In this document: piece by piece, positions 55,481 through 64,000 of the stretch
Layout: each line of letters opens with the position of its first letter
Numbering within the stretch: the stretch's first letter is position 1
Origin: Burkholderia sp. H160
GTDB lineage: Bacteria > Pseudomonadota > Gammaproteobacteria > Burkholderiales > Burkholderiaceae
Assembly: GCA_000173575.1 (NCBI GenBank)
Contig: ABYL01000027.1
Coordinates: forward strand, 1-64,000
Direction of reading: 5' to 3'
Length of the DNA stretch: 64,000 nucleotides
Notes under the pieces: generated by a model
What the model saw: the letters and a program-made list of their open reading frames with translations, nothing else
What the model was told of the DNA's origin: nothing
Database searches by the model: none
Made by a program: the position numbers and the translations under genes

Positions 55481-57763
55481 ATGGACGAACAACTCAAGCA
55501 AAGCGCTCTCGCATATCACCAGAATCCGAAACCTGGCAAGATTTCGGTGACGCCCACCAAGCCGCTGTCGAACCAGCTGGATTTGTCGCTCGCGTATTCG
55601 CCGGGTGTGGCCGCTGCGTGTATGGCGATCCACGAGGAACCGCTCGACGCGCAGAAGTACACGTCGCGCGCCAACCTCGTCGGCGTGATCACGAACGGCA
55701 CCGCGGTGCTCGGCCTCGGCAATATCGGCCCGCTCGCCGCCAAGCCGGTGATGGAAGGCAAGGGGTGTCTGTTCAAGAAGTTCGCGGGCATCGACGTGTT
55801 CGACATCGAGCTCGCCGAGTCGGATCCGGACAAGCTCGTCGAGGCGATCGCGATGCTCGAGCCGACCTTGGGCGGCATCAATCTCGAGGACATCAAGGCG
55901 CCCGAGTGCTTCTACATCGAGAAGAAGCTGCGCGAACGGATGAAGATTCCGGTCTTCCACGACGATCAGCACGGCACCGCGATCATCGCGTCGGCGGCCA
56001 TCCTGAATGGCCTCAAAGTGGTCGGCAAGAAGCTCGACGAAGTGAAGCTGGTCTGTTCGGGTGCGGGCGCGGCGGCCATCGCGTGTCTGGATCTGCTCGT
56101 CAATCTCGGCCTGTCGAAGAAGAACATTCTCGTCGCCGACTCGAAGGGCGTGATCTACGAAGGGCGCGGCAACCTCGATCCGTCGAAAGAGCGCTATGCG
56201 GCGCACACCGAAGCGCGCTCGCTCGCCGATGCGATCCGCGGCGCCGACGTGTTCCTCGGCTGCTCGAGCGCCGGCGTGCTGAAGCCGGAAATGGTCGCCG
56301 AACTGGGCACGCGGCCGCTGATTCTCGCGCTCGCGAACCCCGAGCCGGAAATCCGTCCGGAAGAAGCGCGCAAAGTGCGCCCGGACTGCATCATCGCGAC
56401 CGGCCGTTCGGACTACCCGAACCAGGTCAACAACGTGCTGTGCTTCCCGTTCATCTTCCGCGGCGCGCTCGACGTCGGCGCGACGACGATCACCGAAGAA
56501 ATGAAGCTCGCGTGCGTGCGCGCGATCGCCGAGCTGGCCGAAGAAACCGACCAGGGCGATGAAGTCGCGAAGGCGTACGAAGGCCATTCGCTCGAATTCG
56601 GTCCCGAATACCTGATTCCGAAGCCGTTCGATCCGCGCCTGATCATCAAGATCGCGCCGGCCGTCGCGCAGGCCGCGATGGATTCGGGCGTCGCGACCCG
56701 TCCGATCCAGGACATGGATGCGTACCGCGAACAGCTCGGTGCGACGGTCTATCGCTCGGGCATGGTGATGCGGCCGGTGTTCGCGGCGGCGAAGTCGGCA
56801 CCGGCGCGCATCGTGTTCGCGGAAGGCGAAGACGAGCGCGTGCTGCGCGCCGCACAGTTCGTGCTGCTCGAAAAGATCGCGAAGCCGATCCTGGTGGGCC
56901 GTCCGTCCGTGATCGAGATGCGTCTGAGGAAGATGGGCTCGAAGCTCAAGTGCGGCGAAGACTTCGAGATCGTCGATCCGGAAGACGATCCGCGCTATCA
57001 CAAGAGCTGGCAGGCGTATCACGAACTCGGCGCGCGCGAAGGTGTGACGCCGGACGTCGCGAAGGCTGCGATGCGCAAGTTCAACACGCTGATCGGCGCG
57101 ATCCTCGTGCATCTCGGGGATGCGGACGGCATGATCTGCGGCATGATCGGCCAGTACCACACGCACCTGAACTTCATCGAGCAGGTGCTCGGCAAGGCCG
57201 AAGACGTCGAGAACTTCGCCGCCATGAACCTGCTGATGCTACCGGGCCGCAACCTGTTCATCTGCGACACGTACGTGAACGAAGTGCCGACCGCCGAGCA
57301 GCTCGCCGACATGACGATGCTCGCCGCGCGCGAAATCGAGAAGTTCGGCATCACGCCGAAGGTCGCACTGCTGTCGAACTCGAACTTCGGCAGCGCACCG
57401 TCGTCGACGTCGCAGCGTATGGCCGCAGCGCGCAAGCTGATCACGCAACGCGCGCCGTCGCTCGAAATCGACGGTGAAATGCACGGCGACGCGGCGTTGT
57501 CGGAGGCGATCCGCAAGGCCGCGTTCCCGGGCACGACGCTCGCCGGCGAAGCGAATCTGCTGATCATGCCGAACGTCGAAGCGGCGAATATCGCGTACAA
57601 CCTGCTGAAGGTCGTGGGCGGCGAGGGCGTGACGGTTGGCCCGTTCCTGCTCGGCGCGGAAAAGCCGGTGCACATCCTGACCCCGGCCGCGACCGTGCGC
57701 CGGATCATCAACATGACCGCGGTGGCTTCGGCGAACGCGCGCAAGTCGGTGAACGCGAAGTAA
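55481..57763 (+). CDS. maeB: NADP-dependent malic enzyme with C-terminal phosphotransacetylase-like domain
   Basis: This 760-residue MaeB-type protein oxidatively decarboxylates malate to pyruvate with NADP+. The N-terminal half is malic enzyme ([58 protein letters not shown]), and from about residue 430 a Pta-like regulatory domain follows ([35 protein letters not shown]). The length matches E. coli MaeB (759). The ATG at 55481 is preferred over a longer open frame from upstream. Confidence 0.96.
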   Translation: MDEQLKQSALAYHQNPKPGKISVTPTKPLSNQLDLSLAYSPGVAAACMAIHEEPLDAQKYTSRANLVGVITNGTAVLGLGNIGPLAAKPVMEGKGCLFKKFAGIDVFDIELAESDPDKLVEAIAMLEPTLGGINLEDIKAPECFYIEKKLRERMKIPVFHDDQHGTAIIASAAILNGLKVVGKKLDEVKLVCSGAGAAAIACLDLLVNLGLSKKNILVADSKGVIYEGRGNLDPSKERYAAHTEARSLADAIRGADVFLGCSSAGVLKPEMVAELGTRPLILALANPEPEIRPEEARKVRPDCIIATGRSDYPNQVNNVLCFPFIFRGALDVGATTITEEMKLACVRAIAELAEETDQGDEVAKAYEGHSLEFGPEYLIPKPFDPRLIIKIAPAVAQAAMDSGVATRPIQDMDAYREQLGATVYRSGMVMRPVFAAAKSAPARIVFAEGEDERVLRAAQFVLLEKIAKPILVGRPSVIEMRLRKMGSKLKCGEDFEIVDPEDDPRYHKSWQAYHELGAREGVTPDVAKAAMRKFNTLIGAILVHLGDADGMICGMIGQYHTHLNFIEQVLGKAEDVENFAAMNLLMLPGRNLFICDTYVNEVPTAEQLADMTMLAAREIEKFGITPKVALLSNSNFGSAPSSTSQRMAAARKLITQRAPSLEIDGEMHGDAALSEAIRKAAFPGTTLAGEANLLIMPNVEAANIAYNLLKVVGGEGVTVGPFLLGAEKPVHILTPAATVRRIINMTAVASANARKSVNAK

Positions 57764-57827
57764 CGTGCATCGCGCGAGGCTGAAGAAGCGGGCGCGGCTG
57801 TAACCCGCGTGCGATGGCCTCGGCAAG

Positions 57828-57863
57828 AACGCTACGGAACTCCGGCTCCGTAGCGTTTTTTTT
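57828..57863 (+). terminator. Intrinsic terminator of maeB
   Basis: AACGCTACGGA (57828-57838) pairs with TCCGTAGCGTT (57847-57857) and a run of eight T follows. Confidence 0.93.
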
Positions 57864-57870
57864 CGCGCCA

Positions 57871-57905
57871 AAAAAGGCGGCGGTCCGTGAAGACCGCCGC
57901 CTTTT
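57871..57905. terminator. Second terminator, facing the indolepyruvate oxidoreductase gene
   Basis: GGCGGCGGTC (57876-57885) pairs with GACCGCCGCC (57892-57901). A-rich on the left and T-rich on the right, it can end the minus-strand transcript. Confidence 0.85.
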
Positions 57906-57926
57906 CCGTTTAGCTACGAGAAGTGA

Positions 57927-60900
57927 TCAAGCCGCGTGCTGCGACTTGTCCGCATCCGTCGAACGCCAACGCGCGAGCAACTCGTTCCACCTGATGCGCA
58001 CACCCTTCAGGTTGTTTTCCTTCACGTGGCCATAACCGCGGATGCCGTCGGGCAGATTCGCGAGCTCGACCGCGAGATCGCGTTTCTGCGTAGTCAGCCC
58101 GACGATCAGTTCGCGCACCAACGCTTCGTATTCGCCGATCAGCGCGCGCTCGGTGCGACGCTCCCCGGTGTTGCCGAACACATCGAACGCTGTGCCGCGC
58201 AGGAACTTGAACTTCGCGAGCACGTGCATCGCGCGGAACATCCACGGGCCATACTTCTTCTTCACCAGATGGCCGTGCGCGTCCTTCTTCGATAGCGTCG
58301 GCGGCGCGAGATGCAGATGCAGCTTCCAGTCGCCTTCGAACGTCGCGTTCAGCTTTTCGATGAACGCCGGGTCGCTGTACAGACGCGCGACCTCGTATTC
58401 GTCCTTGTACGCCATCAGCTTGTGCAGGTTCTTCGCGACCGCCGCGGTGAGCGGCATCTGGCCGTCGGCGGAGTCGAGCGCTTCTTCCGCGGCCCGCACC
58501 TGCCACACCAGCGCGCGATAACGGTCCGCATAGGCACGGTTCTGCCACGCGGTGAGATAGTCGGCGCGCTTGTCGATTAGCGTGTCGAGCGCCTTCGGCG
58601 TGTGCAACGAGATGATCTTGCCGCTCGCGCTGTCCGCCGTCTCGCCGCGTTCCTGCAATTGCGCGAGCTGGCGTACCGCGGCCGGATCGTGCGCGGCGCG
58701 CCGTCCCCACTCGAACGCCGCGCGGTTTTTCTCCACCTGCACGTTGTTCAGCTCGATCGCGCGAATCAGCGATTCATGCGTGAGCGGCACCCAGCCGCGC
58801 TGCCACGCGTAGCCGAGCACGAACGGGTTCGTGTAGATCGCGTCGCCGAGCAGCGCCACCGCGAAGTGATTCGCGTCGACGGTCGAGACGTTGTCGGTGC
58901 CCGCCGCGGCGCGCACATCGGCCTCGGTGCTGGTGCCGGGAAAACGCCAGTTCGGGTTCTTGATCAGCGCAGCCGTTGGCGTATGCGCGCTGTTCAGCAC
59001 GACGCGCGTGTGATCCGCCTGCATGCGCGACATACATTCGTCGCTCGCGGTCACGATCGCGTCGCAGCCGATCACGAGGCTCGCTTCGCCCATTGCGATG
59101 CGGGTCGCGTGAATGTCGGCGGGCTGGTTCGCGATCTGCACGTGGCTCATCACGGCGCCGCCTTTCTGCGCGAGGCCGGTGACATCGAGCACGGTGACGC
59201 CCTTGTTTTCGAGATGCGCGGCCATGCCGAGCAGCGCGCCGATCGTGACGACGCCCGTGCCGCCGACGCCCGTGACCAGCACGCCGTACGGACGGTCGAT
59301 GGACGGCAACTCGGGATCCGGCACCGGCGGCATGTCGGCGCCGGCGCCGGCGCCCGACGCCGCCTTCGGCTTGCGCAACTGGCCGCCTTCAACGGAGACG
59401 AAGCTCGGGCAGAAGCCGTTCACGCACGAGAAGTCCTTGTTGCAGGTCGACTGGTTGATCTGGCGCTTGGTGCCGTACTCGGTGTCGAGCGGCTCGACCG
59501 ACAGGCAGTTCGACTTCACCGAGCAGTCGCCGCAGCCTTCGCACACCGCCTCGTTGATCACGACGCGCCGTGCCGGATCGGGATACGCGCCGCGCTTCCT
59601 GCGACGGCGCTTTTCGGTCGCGCAGGTCTGGTCGTAGATCAGGATCGTCGTGCCTGAAATCTCGCGCAGCTGGCGCTGCACGTCGTCGAGCTGGTCGCGA
59701 TGATGAACGTCGACGCCGGGTGCCAGGCCGACACTTGCCGCGTACTTCTCCGGCTCATCGGTGACGATGACGATTTTCGCCGCGCCTTCGGCAGCGAGCT
59801 GATGCGTGATCTGCGGTACGGTCAGCACGCCGTCGACCGGCTGGCCGCCCGTCATCGCGACCGCGTCGTTGTACAGCAGCTTGTACGTGATGTTCGCCTT
59901 CGACGCGATCGCCGCACGAATCGCGAGCAGTCCGGAGTGGAAGTAGGTGCCGTCACCGAGATTGGCAAACACGTGCTTGTCGTTCGTGAACGGCGCTTGG
60001 CCGATCCACGCGACGCCTTCGCCGCCCATCTGGCTGAACGTGCTGGTGTTGCGGTCCATCCAGACCGTCATGTAATGGCAGCCGATGCCGGCCATCGCGC
60101 GCGAGCCTTCCGGCACGTTGGTCGAGGTGTTGTGCGGGCAGCCCGAGCAGAACCACGGCTTGCGCTCCACTTCGACGCGCGGCCGCGCGAGCGCCTTTTC
60201 CTTCGCCTCGATCACCGCGATGCGCGCGGCGATGCGGGCCCTCACGTCCGACGGCAGATCGAACTTGTCGAGCCGCGTGGCGATCGCTTTCGCGATGATC
60301 GCGGGCGACAGCTCGTAGTGCGCCGGCAGCAGCCAGTTGCCCATCGGCACCGACCATTCGCCGCCCGCGCCGTCCTTTTCGTCGAACTTGCCGAACACGC
60401 GCGGGCGCTGCGCGTCGGGCCAGTTGTACAGCTCTTCCTTGATCGCATATTCGAGGATCTGGCGCTTTTCCTCGACCACCAGAATTTCGTCGAGGCCGCG
60501 CGCGAAGGCGTGTGCGCCTTGCGCTTCGAGCGGCCACACGCAGCCGACCTTGTACAGACGGATGCCAATGCGCGAGCAGGTTTCGTCGTCGAGACCGAGG
60601 TCGGTCAGCGCCTGACGCACGTCGAGATAGGCCTTGCCGCCGGTCATGATGCCGAAGCGCGCATGCGGCGAATCGATTTCGACGCGGTCGAGTTTGTTCG
60701 CGCGCACGTAGGCGAGGCCCGCGTACCACTTGTAGTCGAGCAGACGCGCTTCCTGCACGAGCGGCGGATCGGGCCAGCGGATGTTCAGCCCACCGTCGGG
60801 CATCAGGAAGTCTTCGGGCAGGATGATGTTGGTGCGGTGCGGGTCGATATCGACCGATGCGGACGATTCGACCACGTCGGTCACACACTTCATCGCGACC

Positions 60901-61529
60901 CAGAGGCCCGAGTAGCGGCTCATCGCCCAGCCGTGCAGCCCGAAGTCCAGATATTCCTGCACGTTCGACGGAAACAGCACCGGCAGCCCGCACGCCTTGA
61001 AGATGTGTTCGGACTGGTGCGCGAGCGTCGAGGATTTGGCCGCATGATCGTCGCCGGCAAGCACGAGAACGCCGCCGTGCCGCGACGAGCCGGCCGAGTT
61101 GCCGTGTTTGAAGACGTCGCCGCTGCGGTCGACGCCGGGGCCCTTGCCGTACCACATCGAGAACACGCCGTCGTATTTGGCGCTCGGGTACAGATTGACC
61201 TGCTGCGAGCCCCACACGGCGGTGGCGGCGAGGTCTTCGTTGACGCCGGGCTGGAACACGACCTGATGCGCGGACAGATGCTGTTTCGCTTTCCACAGCG
61301 ACAGGTCGAGTCCGCCGAGCGGCGATCCGCGGTAGCCGGAGATGAAGCCGGCGGTGTTGAGGCCGGCGGCGCGGTCGCGTTCCTGCTGCAGCATCGGCAC
61401 ACGCACCAGCGCCTGGATGCCGCTCATGTACGCGCGGCCGCGTTCGAGGGTGTATTTGTCGTCGAGCGTGACGGAAGACAACGCGGCTTCGAGCGAGGCT
61501 CGCTGACCTGCGTCTAGCGGGGCATTCAT
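57927..61529 (-). CDS. Fused indolepyruvate ferredoxin oxidoreductase (alpha-gamma-beta)
   Basis: This 1200-residue protein combines the subunits of indolepyruvate ferredoxin oxidoreductase, which decarboxylates aryl-pyruvates to aryl-acetyl-CoA. The N-terminal part has the TPP-enzyme pyrimidine-binding region (GFISGYRGSPLGGLD), then CSGCPHNTS and the TPP site with GDGTYFHSGLLAIRAA and NDAVAMTGGQP. A ferredoxin-like CEGCGDCSVKSNC segment follows, then a gamma domain (GVLVTGVGGTGVVTIGALLGMAAHLENKG). The C-terminal third is unassigned in detail (probably DUF6537). Three canonical subunits in one chain is typical of proteobacteria; aromatic amino-acid catabolism is supported by nearby hppD. Confidence 0.93.
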   Translation of the reverse strand: MNAPLDAGQRASLEAALSSVTLDDKYTLERGRAYMSGIQALVRVPMLQQERDRAAGLNTAGFISGYRGSPLGGLDLSLWKAKQHLSAHQVVFQPGVNEDLAATAVWGSQQVNLYPSAKYDGVFSMWYGKGPGVDRSGDVFKHGNSAGSSRHGGVLVLAGDDHAAKSSTLAHQSEHIFKACGLPVLFPSNVQEYLDFGLHGWAMSRYSGLWVAMKCVTDVVESSASVDIDPHRTNIILPEDFLMPDGGLNIRWPDPPLVQEARLLDYKWYAGLAYVRANKLDRVEIDSPHARFGIMTGGKAYLDVRQALTDLGLDDETCSRIGIRLYKVGCVWPLEAQGAHAFARGLDEILVVEEKRQILEYAIKEELYNWPDAQRPRVFGKFDEKDGAGGEWSVPMGNWLLPAHYELSPAIIAKAIATRLDKFDLPSDVRARIAARIAVIEAKEKALARPRVEVERKPWFCSGCPHNTSTNVPEGSRAMAGIGCHYMTVWMDRNTSTFSQMGGEGVAWIGQAPFTNDKHVFANLGDGTYFHSGLLAIRAAIASKANITYKLLYNDAVAMTGGQPVDGVLTVPQITHQLAAEGAAKIVIVTDEPEKYAASVGLAPGVDVHHRDQLDDVQRQLREISGTTILIYDQTCATEKRRRRKRGAYPDPARRVVINEAVCEGCGDCSVKSNCLSVEPLDTEYGTKRQINQSTCNKDFSCVNGFCPSFVSVEGGQLRKPKAASGAGAGADMPPVPDPELPSIDRPYGVLVTGVGGTGVVTIGALLGMAAHLENKGVTVLDVTGLAQKGGAVMSHVQIANQPADIHATRIAMGEASLVIGCDAIVTASDECMSRMQADHTRVVLNSAHTPTAALIKNPNWRFPGTSTEADVRAAAGTDNVSTVDANHFAVALLGDAIYTNPFVLGYAWQRGWVPLTHESLIRAIELNNVQVEKNRAAFEWGRRAAHDPAAVRQLAQLQERGETADSASGKIISLHTPKALDTLIDKRADYLTAWQNRAYADRYRALVWQVRAAEEALDSADGQMPLTAAVAKNLHKLMAYKDEYEVARLYSDPAFIEKLNATFEGDWKLHLHLAPPTLSKKDAHGHLVKKKYGPWMFRAMHVLAKFKFLRGTAFDVFGNTGERRTERALIGEYEALVRELIVGLTTQKRDLAVELANLPDGIRGYGHVKENNLKGVRIRWNELLARWRSTDADKSQHAA

Positions 61530-61916
61530 TATGTGTACTCCTCCACTTCAGCTTGGGATCACCAAAACTTTTCTGGCTCCCGGCATCTCGTGAATGCTGG
61601 GGCCGGGTCGCCATATTGACGGGTTTTGAAAGATGGTAGCACTGGTGGAAACCCGCCGCAGCGGATCAAAAATCGCCCGCGCGCGGACCGACTTCAGGCG
61701 GGTTCGCGGCATGTTGCCGGCGTGTTGCGAGACGTTGATTACGATTTCCATCGGGATGGACGGTTATTGCGAATGCGCATGTAACAAGCTGTAAAACCTA
61801 CAAATTTGCGGAACCGCAGTGAAAACCACTGTCTAATTCCCGACCTGCGAGCGATGCCGAACGCCGCGCATTCTGTGTGGCTTCAGGACAGCAGGGCAGC
61901 TAGAAAAGGAGTACGC
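61530..61916. other. 387-bp intergenic region
   Basis: No gene, terminator or clear promoter hexamers were recognised. The last 20 bases contain the AAAAGGAG ribosome site of the small exported protein gene. It probably holds the promoter of the minus-strand oxidoreductase gene. Confidence 0.4.
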
Positions 61917-62117
61917 ATGAACACGAGAAACATCCAGACCTTTCTAATGGTTTCCGCCGCCTTCTTCGCCATGAGCGCGCCGGTGCGCTCGAATCCGGGC
62001 AGCACGGGGGCCCTGTCGAACGCGATCATTCGGGTCGCACAGGTCGCGCCGGCGGGTGCGGGAACGAGCCGGATCGACAGTGCGGTCGGCAGCGCCGAGG
62101 ACAGGCAGAATTCGTGA
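61917..62117 (+). CDS. Small exported hypothetical protein
   Basis: This 66-residue precursor has a strong ribosome site AAAAGGAG (61904-61911) six bases before the ATG and a signal peptide MNTRNIQTFLMVSAAFFAMSAPVRS (cleavage near 25-26). The mature part is about 40 residues (NPGSTGALSNAIIRVAQVAPAGAGTSRIDSAVGSAEDRQNS), low in aromatic residues. An intrinsic terminator lies 73 bp downstream. No family is recognised. Confidence 0.65.
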   Translation: MNTRNIQTFLMVSAAFFAMSAPVRSNPGSTGALSNAIIRVAQVAPAGAGTSRIDSAVGSAEDRQNS

Positions 62118-62189
62118 CGCGCCGTATCGTGCGCGTCTTTTGACAACCGGCCGCCGTTCCGACGCGAGCGGCGGCGTAGCAAGATAAAA

Positions 62190-62223
62190 GGGCGGGGATC
62201 CTGCGATCCTCGCCCTTTTTTCT
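62190..62223. terminator. Intrinsic terminator
   Basis: GGGCGGGGATC (62190-62200) pairs with GATCCTCGCCC (62205-62215) with one G-T pair, followed by a T-run to 62223. It ends the small exported protein gene and, in reverse, lies just past hppD. Confidence 0.9.
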
Positions 62224-62254
62224 TTTGAGCGCGATGAAGCGCGCGGCGTTGTGA

Positions 62255-63352
62255 TCAGCTCTTGTCCTTTACGACGCCGCGCCGGATCTGGTCGAGTTCG
62301 ATCGATTCGAACAGCGCCTTGAAGTTGCCTTCGCCGAAGCCCTGGTTGCCCTTGCGCTGGATGATCTCGAAGAAGATCGGACCGATCTGGTTTTCGGTGA
62401 AGATCTGCAGCAGTAGATCGTCGTGCGCGCCGTCGATCAGGATCTTGCGCTTGCGCAGCTCGTCGAGCGGCTCGCCGTGATTCGGCACGCGGCGGTCGAC
62501 AAGTTCATAGTAGGTGTCGATCGTGTCGAGCAGCGAAATGTTCGATGCGCGCAGGCCGTCGACGGTGCGGTAAATGTTGCCGGTGCCGAGTGCGATGTGC
62601 TGGATACCTTCGCCGTGGTACGCCTCCAGATATTCCTGGATCTGGCCGGCGGTGTCCGAGCCTTCCTCGTTGATCGGAATGCGGATCTTGCCGCACGGCG
62701 AGGTCATCGCCTTCGACTTCACGCCGGTCACCTTGCCCTCGATGTCGAAGTAGCGCACTTCGCGGAAGTTGAAGAGGCGCTGGTAGAACTCGGCCCATTC
62801 CTGCATGCGGCCGCGATGCACGTTGTGCGTCAGGTGATCGATATAAGTCAGGCCGTGGCCGACCGGGTTCGGGTGCGCGCCCGGGATCGGCTCGAAGTCG
62901 ACGTCGTAAATGTCGATGTCGCCGATGCTGTTCTGCGCCGCGCCGTTCTTGCCGCGCCAGCGGTCGACGAAATAAATCAGCGAATCGCCGATGCCCTTGA
63001 TCGCCGGAATGTTCAGCTCCATCGGGCCGGTCTTGTTGTCGAAGCCCCACGCGCCTTTTTCGAGCGCCTGGGCGTAGGCCTTCGCGGCGTCCTTCACGCG
63101 AAACGCGATGGCGCAGATCGACGGACCGTGCAAGCGCGCGAAGCGCTGCGCGAACGAATGCTTCTCCGCGTTGACGATGAAGTTGATTTCGCCCTGACGA
63201 TACAGCGTCACGTCCTTGTGACGATGCCGCGCGACCGCGGTGAAGCCCATCCGCTCGAACAGCTTGCCGAGCGCTTTCGGATCCGGCGCTGTGTATTCAA
63301 TGAATTCGAAGCCGTCGGTACCGACCGGATTTTCCCAAGTTGAAACCTGCAT
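62255..63352 (-). CDS. hppD: 4-hydroxyphenylpyruvate dioxygenase
   Basis: This 365-residue Fe(II) enzyme makes homogentisate from 4-hydroxyphenylpyruvate in tyrosine breakdown. Metal ligands are visible: His173 in YIDHLTHNV, His252 in GIQHIALGTGNIY, and Glu329 in IFFEIIQRKGNQGFGEGNF. The two vicinal-oxygen-chelate halves are complete and the C terminus is the usual lid helix. It diverges from an Lrp/AsnC regulator. No homogentisate dioxygenase is in the window. Confidence 0.98.
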   Translation of the reverse strand: MQVSTWENPVGTDGFEFIEYTAPDPKALGKLFERMGFTAVARHRHKDVTLYRQGEINFIVNAEKHSFAQRFARLHGPSICAIAFRVKDAAKAYAQALEKGAWGFDNKTGPMELNIPAIKGIGDSLIYFVDRWRGKNGAAQNSIGDIDIYDVDFEPIPGAHPNPVGHGLTYIDHLTHNVHRGRMQEWAEFYQRLFNFREVRYFDIEGKVTGVKSKAMTSPCGKIRIPINEEGSDTAGQIQEYLEAYHGEGIQHIALGTGNIYRTVDGLRASNISLLDTIDTYYELVDRRVPNHGEPLDELRKRKILIDGAHDDLLLQIFTENQIGPIFFEIIQRKGNQGFGEGNFKALFESIELDQIRRGVVKDKS

Positions 63353-63542
63353 TGTCTGTCTCCAATCCCATGCAAGAGCGTTGCCGAGGTGCGCTGGAGG
63401 TGAGCCGCGCGGGACGGTCGGCTGAGCGCGACCGGATAGAGCAAGTGTAGAACTGTGGTGGAGGCAAAAACTTGCGAAGTTAATCGTGTGTCGCTACGCT
63501 TAAGCCAGTTTATGTCTCGATTTGAAGGATACGTGGCAGAAC

Positions 63543-64000
63543 ATGGCTAATACCGAGATAGACGCGATCGACCGGCGCATTCTGGCCATCCTTCAGGAGA
63601 ATGGCCGGTTATCGAATCAGGAAATTGCCGAGCGGATCAATCTGTCGCCGAGTCCGTGCCTGCGGCGCATTCGCCGGCTCGAGGAAAGCGGCGTGATTCG
63701 CGGCTATGTCGCGCTGCTCGACGCGCAGCGTCTCGGGCTCGACCTGCTCGCGTATGTCAGCGTGCGGCTGGAGAAGGGGGGCGGTCGCGCGTTCAGCCCG
63801 CATGGTGAGGCCACGCATGCCGATCTGTTTGGCGCGGCCGTGCAGACATGGCCCGAAGTCGTCGCGTGTCACGCGATGACCGGTGAGATGGACTACCTGC
63901 TGCGTATCCAGGTGGAGGACATGGCGCACTTTTCGCGCTTCGTCCAGGATCAGTTGCTGCTGCATCCGTCGGTGATCGACGTGAAATCGAGCTTCTCGCT
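63543..64000 (+). CDS. Lrp/AsnC-family regulator (cut by the window end)
   Basis: The first 152 codons are visible and no stop is reached. The N-terminal HTH is IDRRILAILQENGRLSNQEIAERINLSPSPCLRRIRRLEESG (about 9-50), followed by the RAM ligand domain (ACHAMTGEMDYLLRIQVEDMAHFSRFVQD). The gene diverges from hppD by 190 bp, so control of tyrosine or aromatic amino-acid catabolism is likely. The protein probably ends within about 10 codons beyond the window. Confidence 0.92.
   Translation, partial: MANTEIDAIDRRILAILQENGRLSNQEIAERINLSPSPCLRRIRRLEESGVIRGYVALLDAQRLGLDLLAYVSVRLEKGGGRAFSPHGEATHADLFGAAVQTWPEVVACHAMTGEMDYLLRIQVEDMAHFSRFVQDQLLLHPSVIDVKSSFS

Noticed and set aside
55475-57166. A 563-codon minus-strand frame opposite maeB.
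   Set aside because: Antisense shadow with no recognisable fold; maeB is certain.
59700-61517. A 605-codon plus-strand frame opposite the indolepyruvate oxidoreductase.
   Set aside because: Arginine/histidine-rich antisense shadow of a well-supported gene, with no domain pattern.

Overview
The window is bacterial chromosomal DNA from a high-GC betaproteobacterium, most likely Burkholderiaceae of the Burkholderia/Paraburkholderia type. The reasons are the strong G/C third-position bias, the ahcY – small membrane protein – metF block behind an S-adenosylhomocysteine riboswitch, the split 5-oxoprolinase genes beside a DUF969/DUF979 permease pair, the folM-folB-ttcA and glmU-glmS blocks, and several small proteins that look Burkholderia-specific. 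The species cannot be named from the sequence alone. No rRNA, tRNA, CRISPR array, insertion sequence or prophage was found; this is mostly housekeeping and catabolic core DNA.

Layout. 0-6.2 kb: aldehyde dehydrogenase (calB-like), AidB-like acyl-CoA dehydrogenase, a divergent GMC oxidoreductase and a LysR regulator. 6.3-9.3 kb: methyl cycle (SAH riboswitch, ahcY, holin-like membrane protein, metF). 9.4-17 kb: an opp/dpp-type peptide ABC transporter with two tandem substrate-binding proteins, a terminator, then dppBCDF. 17-19.6 kb: TraB/GumN protein and a chemoreceptor with no sensing domain. 19.8-25 kb: 5-oxoproline cluster (DUF979, DUF969, pxpA, pxpC, pxpB) with a divergent MarR-like regulator and a candidate operator. 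25-30.8 kb: 5-formyl-THF cyclo-ligase, Slt lytic transglycosylase, NDUFA9-like protein, GST, cca, DUF2905. 30.8-37.7 kb: MidA-like methyltransferase, pterin genes folM-folB, ttcA, glmU, glmS. 37.8-46.3 kb: rhomboid protease, a small DUF6723-like protein, lipoprotein phosphoesterase, an N-terminally truncated cytochrome-c peroxidase, a small lytic transglycosylase, a DUF2242 lipoprotein, an AT-richer stretch with two perfect DnaA boxes, small hypotheticals, a DMT exporter and an IclR regulator. 46.4-53.7 kb: small secreted protein, Mut7-C protein, beta-hydroxyacid dehydrogenase, LysE exporter, a candidate ~60-nt sRNA, argC, a flavodoxin remnant, a YbhB/PEBP protein, an orphan NarL-type response regulator and pyrE. 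53.9-64 kb: MFS transporter, maeB (malic enzyme-Pta fusion), a fused 1200-residue indolepyruvate ferredoxin oxidoreductase, a tiny exported protein, hppD and an Lrp/AsnC regulator cut by the window edge.

How they connect. ahcY and metF serve one-carbon and methyl metabolism, together with the 5-formyl-THF cyclo-ligase and the pterin genes. The pxp cluster probably imports 5-oxoproline and hydrolyses it to glutamate. The dpp operon feeds peptides or similar solutes. Indolepyruvate oxidoreductase, hppD and the Lrp regulator look like an aromatic amino-acid degradation neighbourhood. The most interesting unannotated elements are the promoter-to-terminator sRNA unit near 49.8 kb, the paired TTATCAATAA operator at the pxp divergence, the DnaA-box region near 43.5 kb, and the heme-lacking peroxidase remnant at 40.3 kb.
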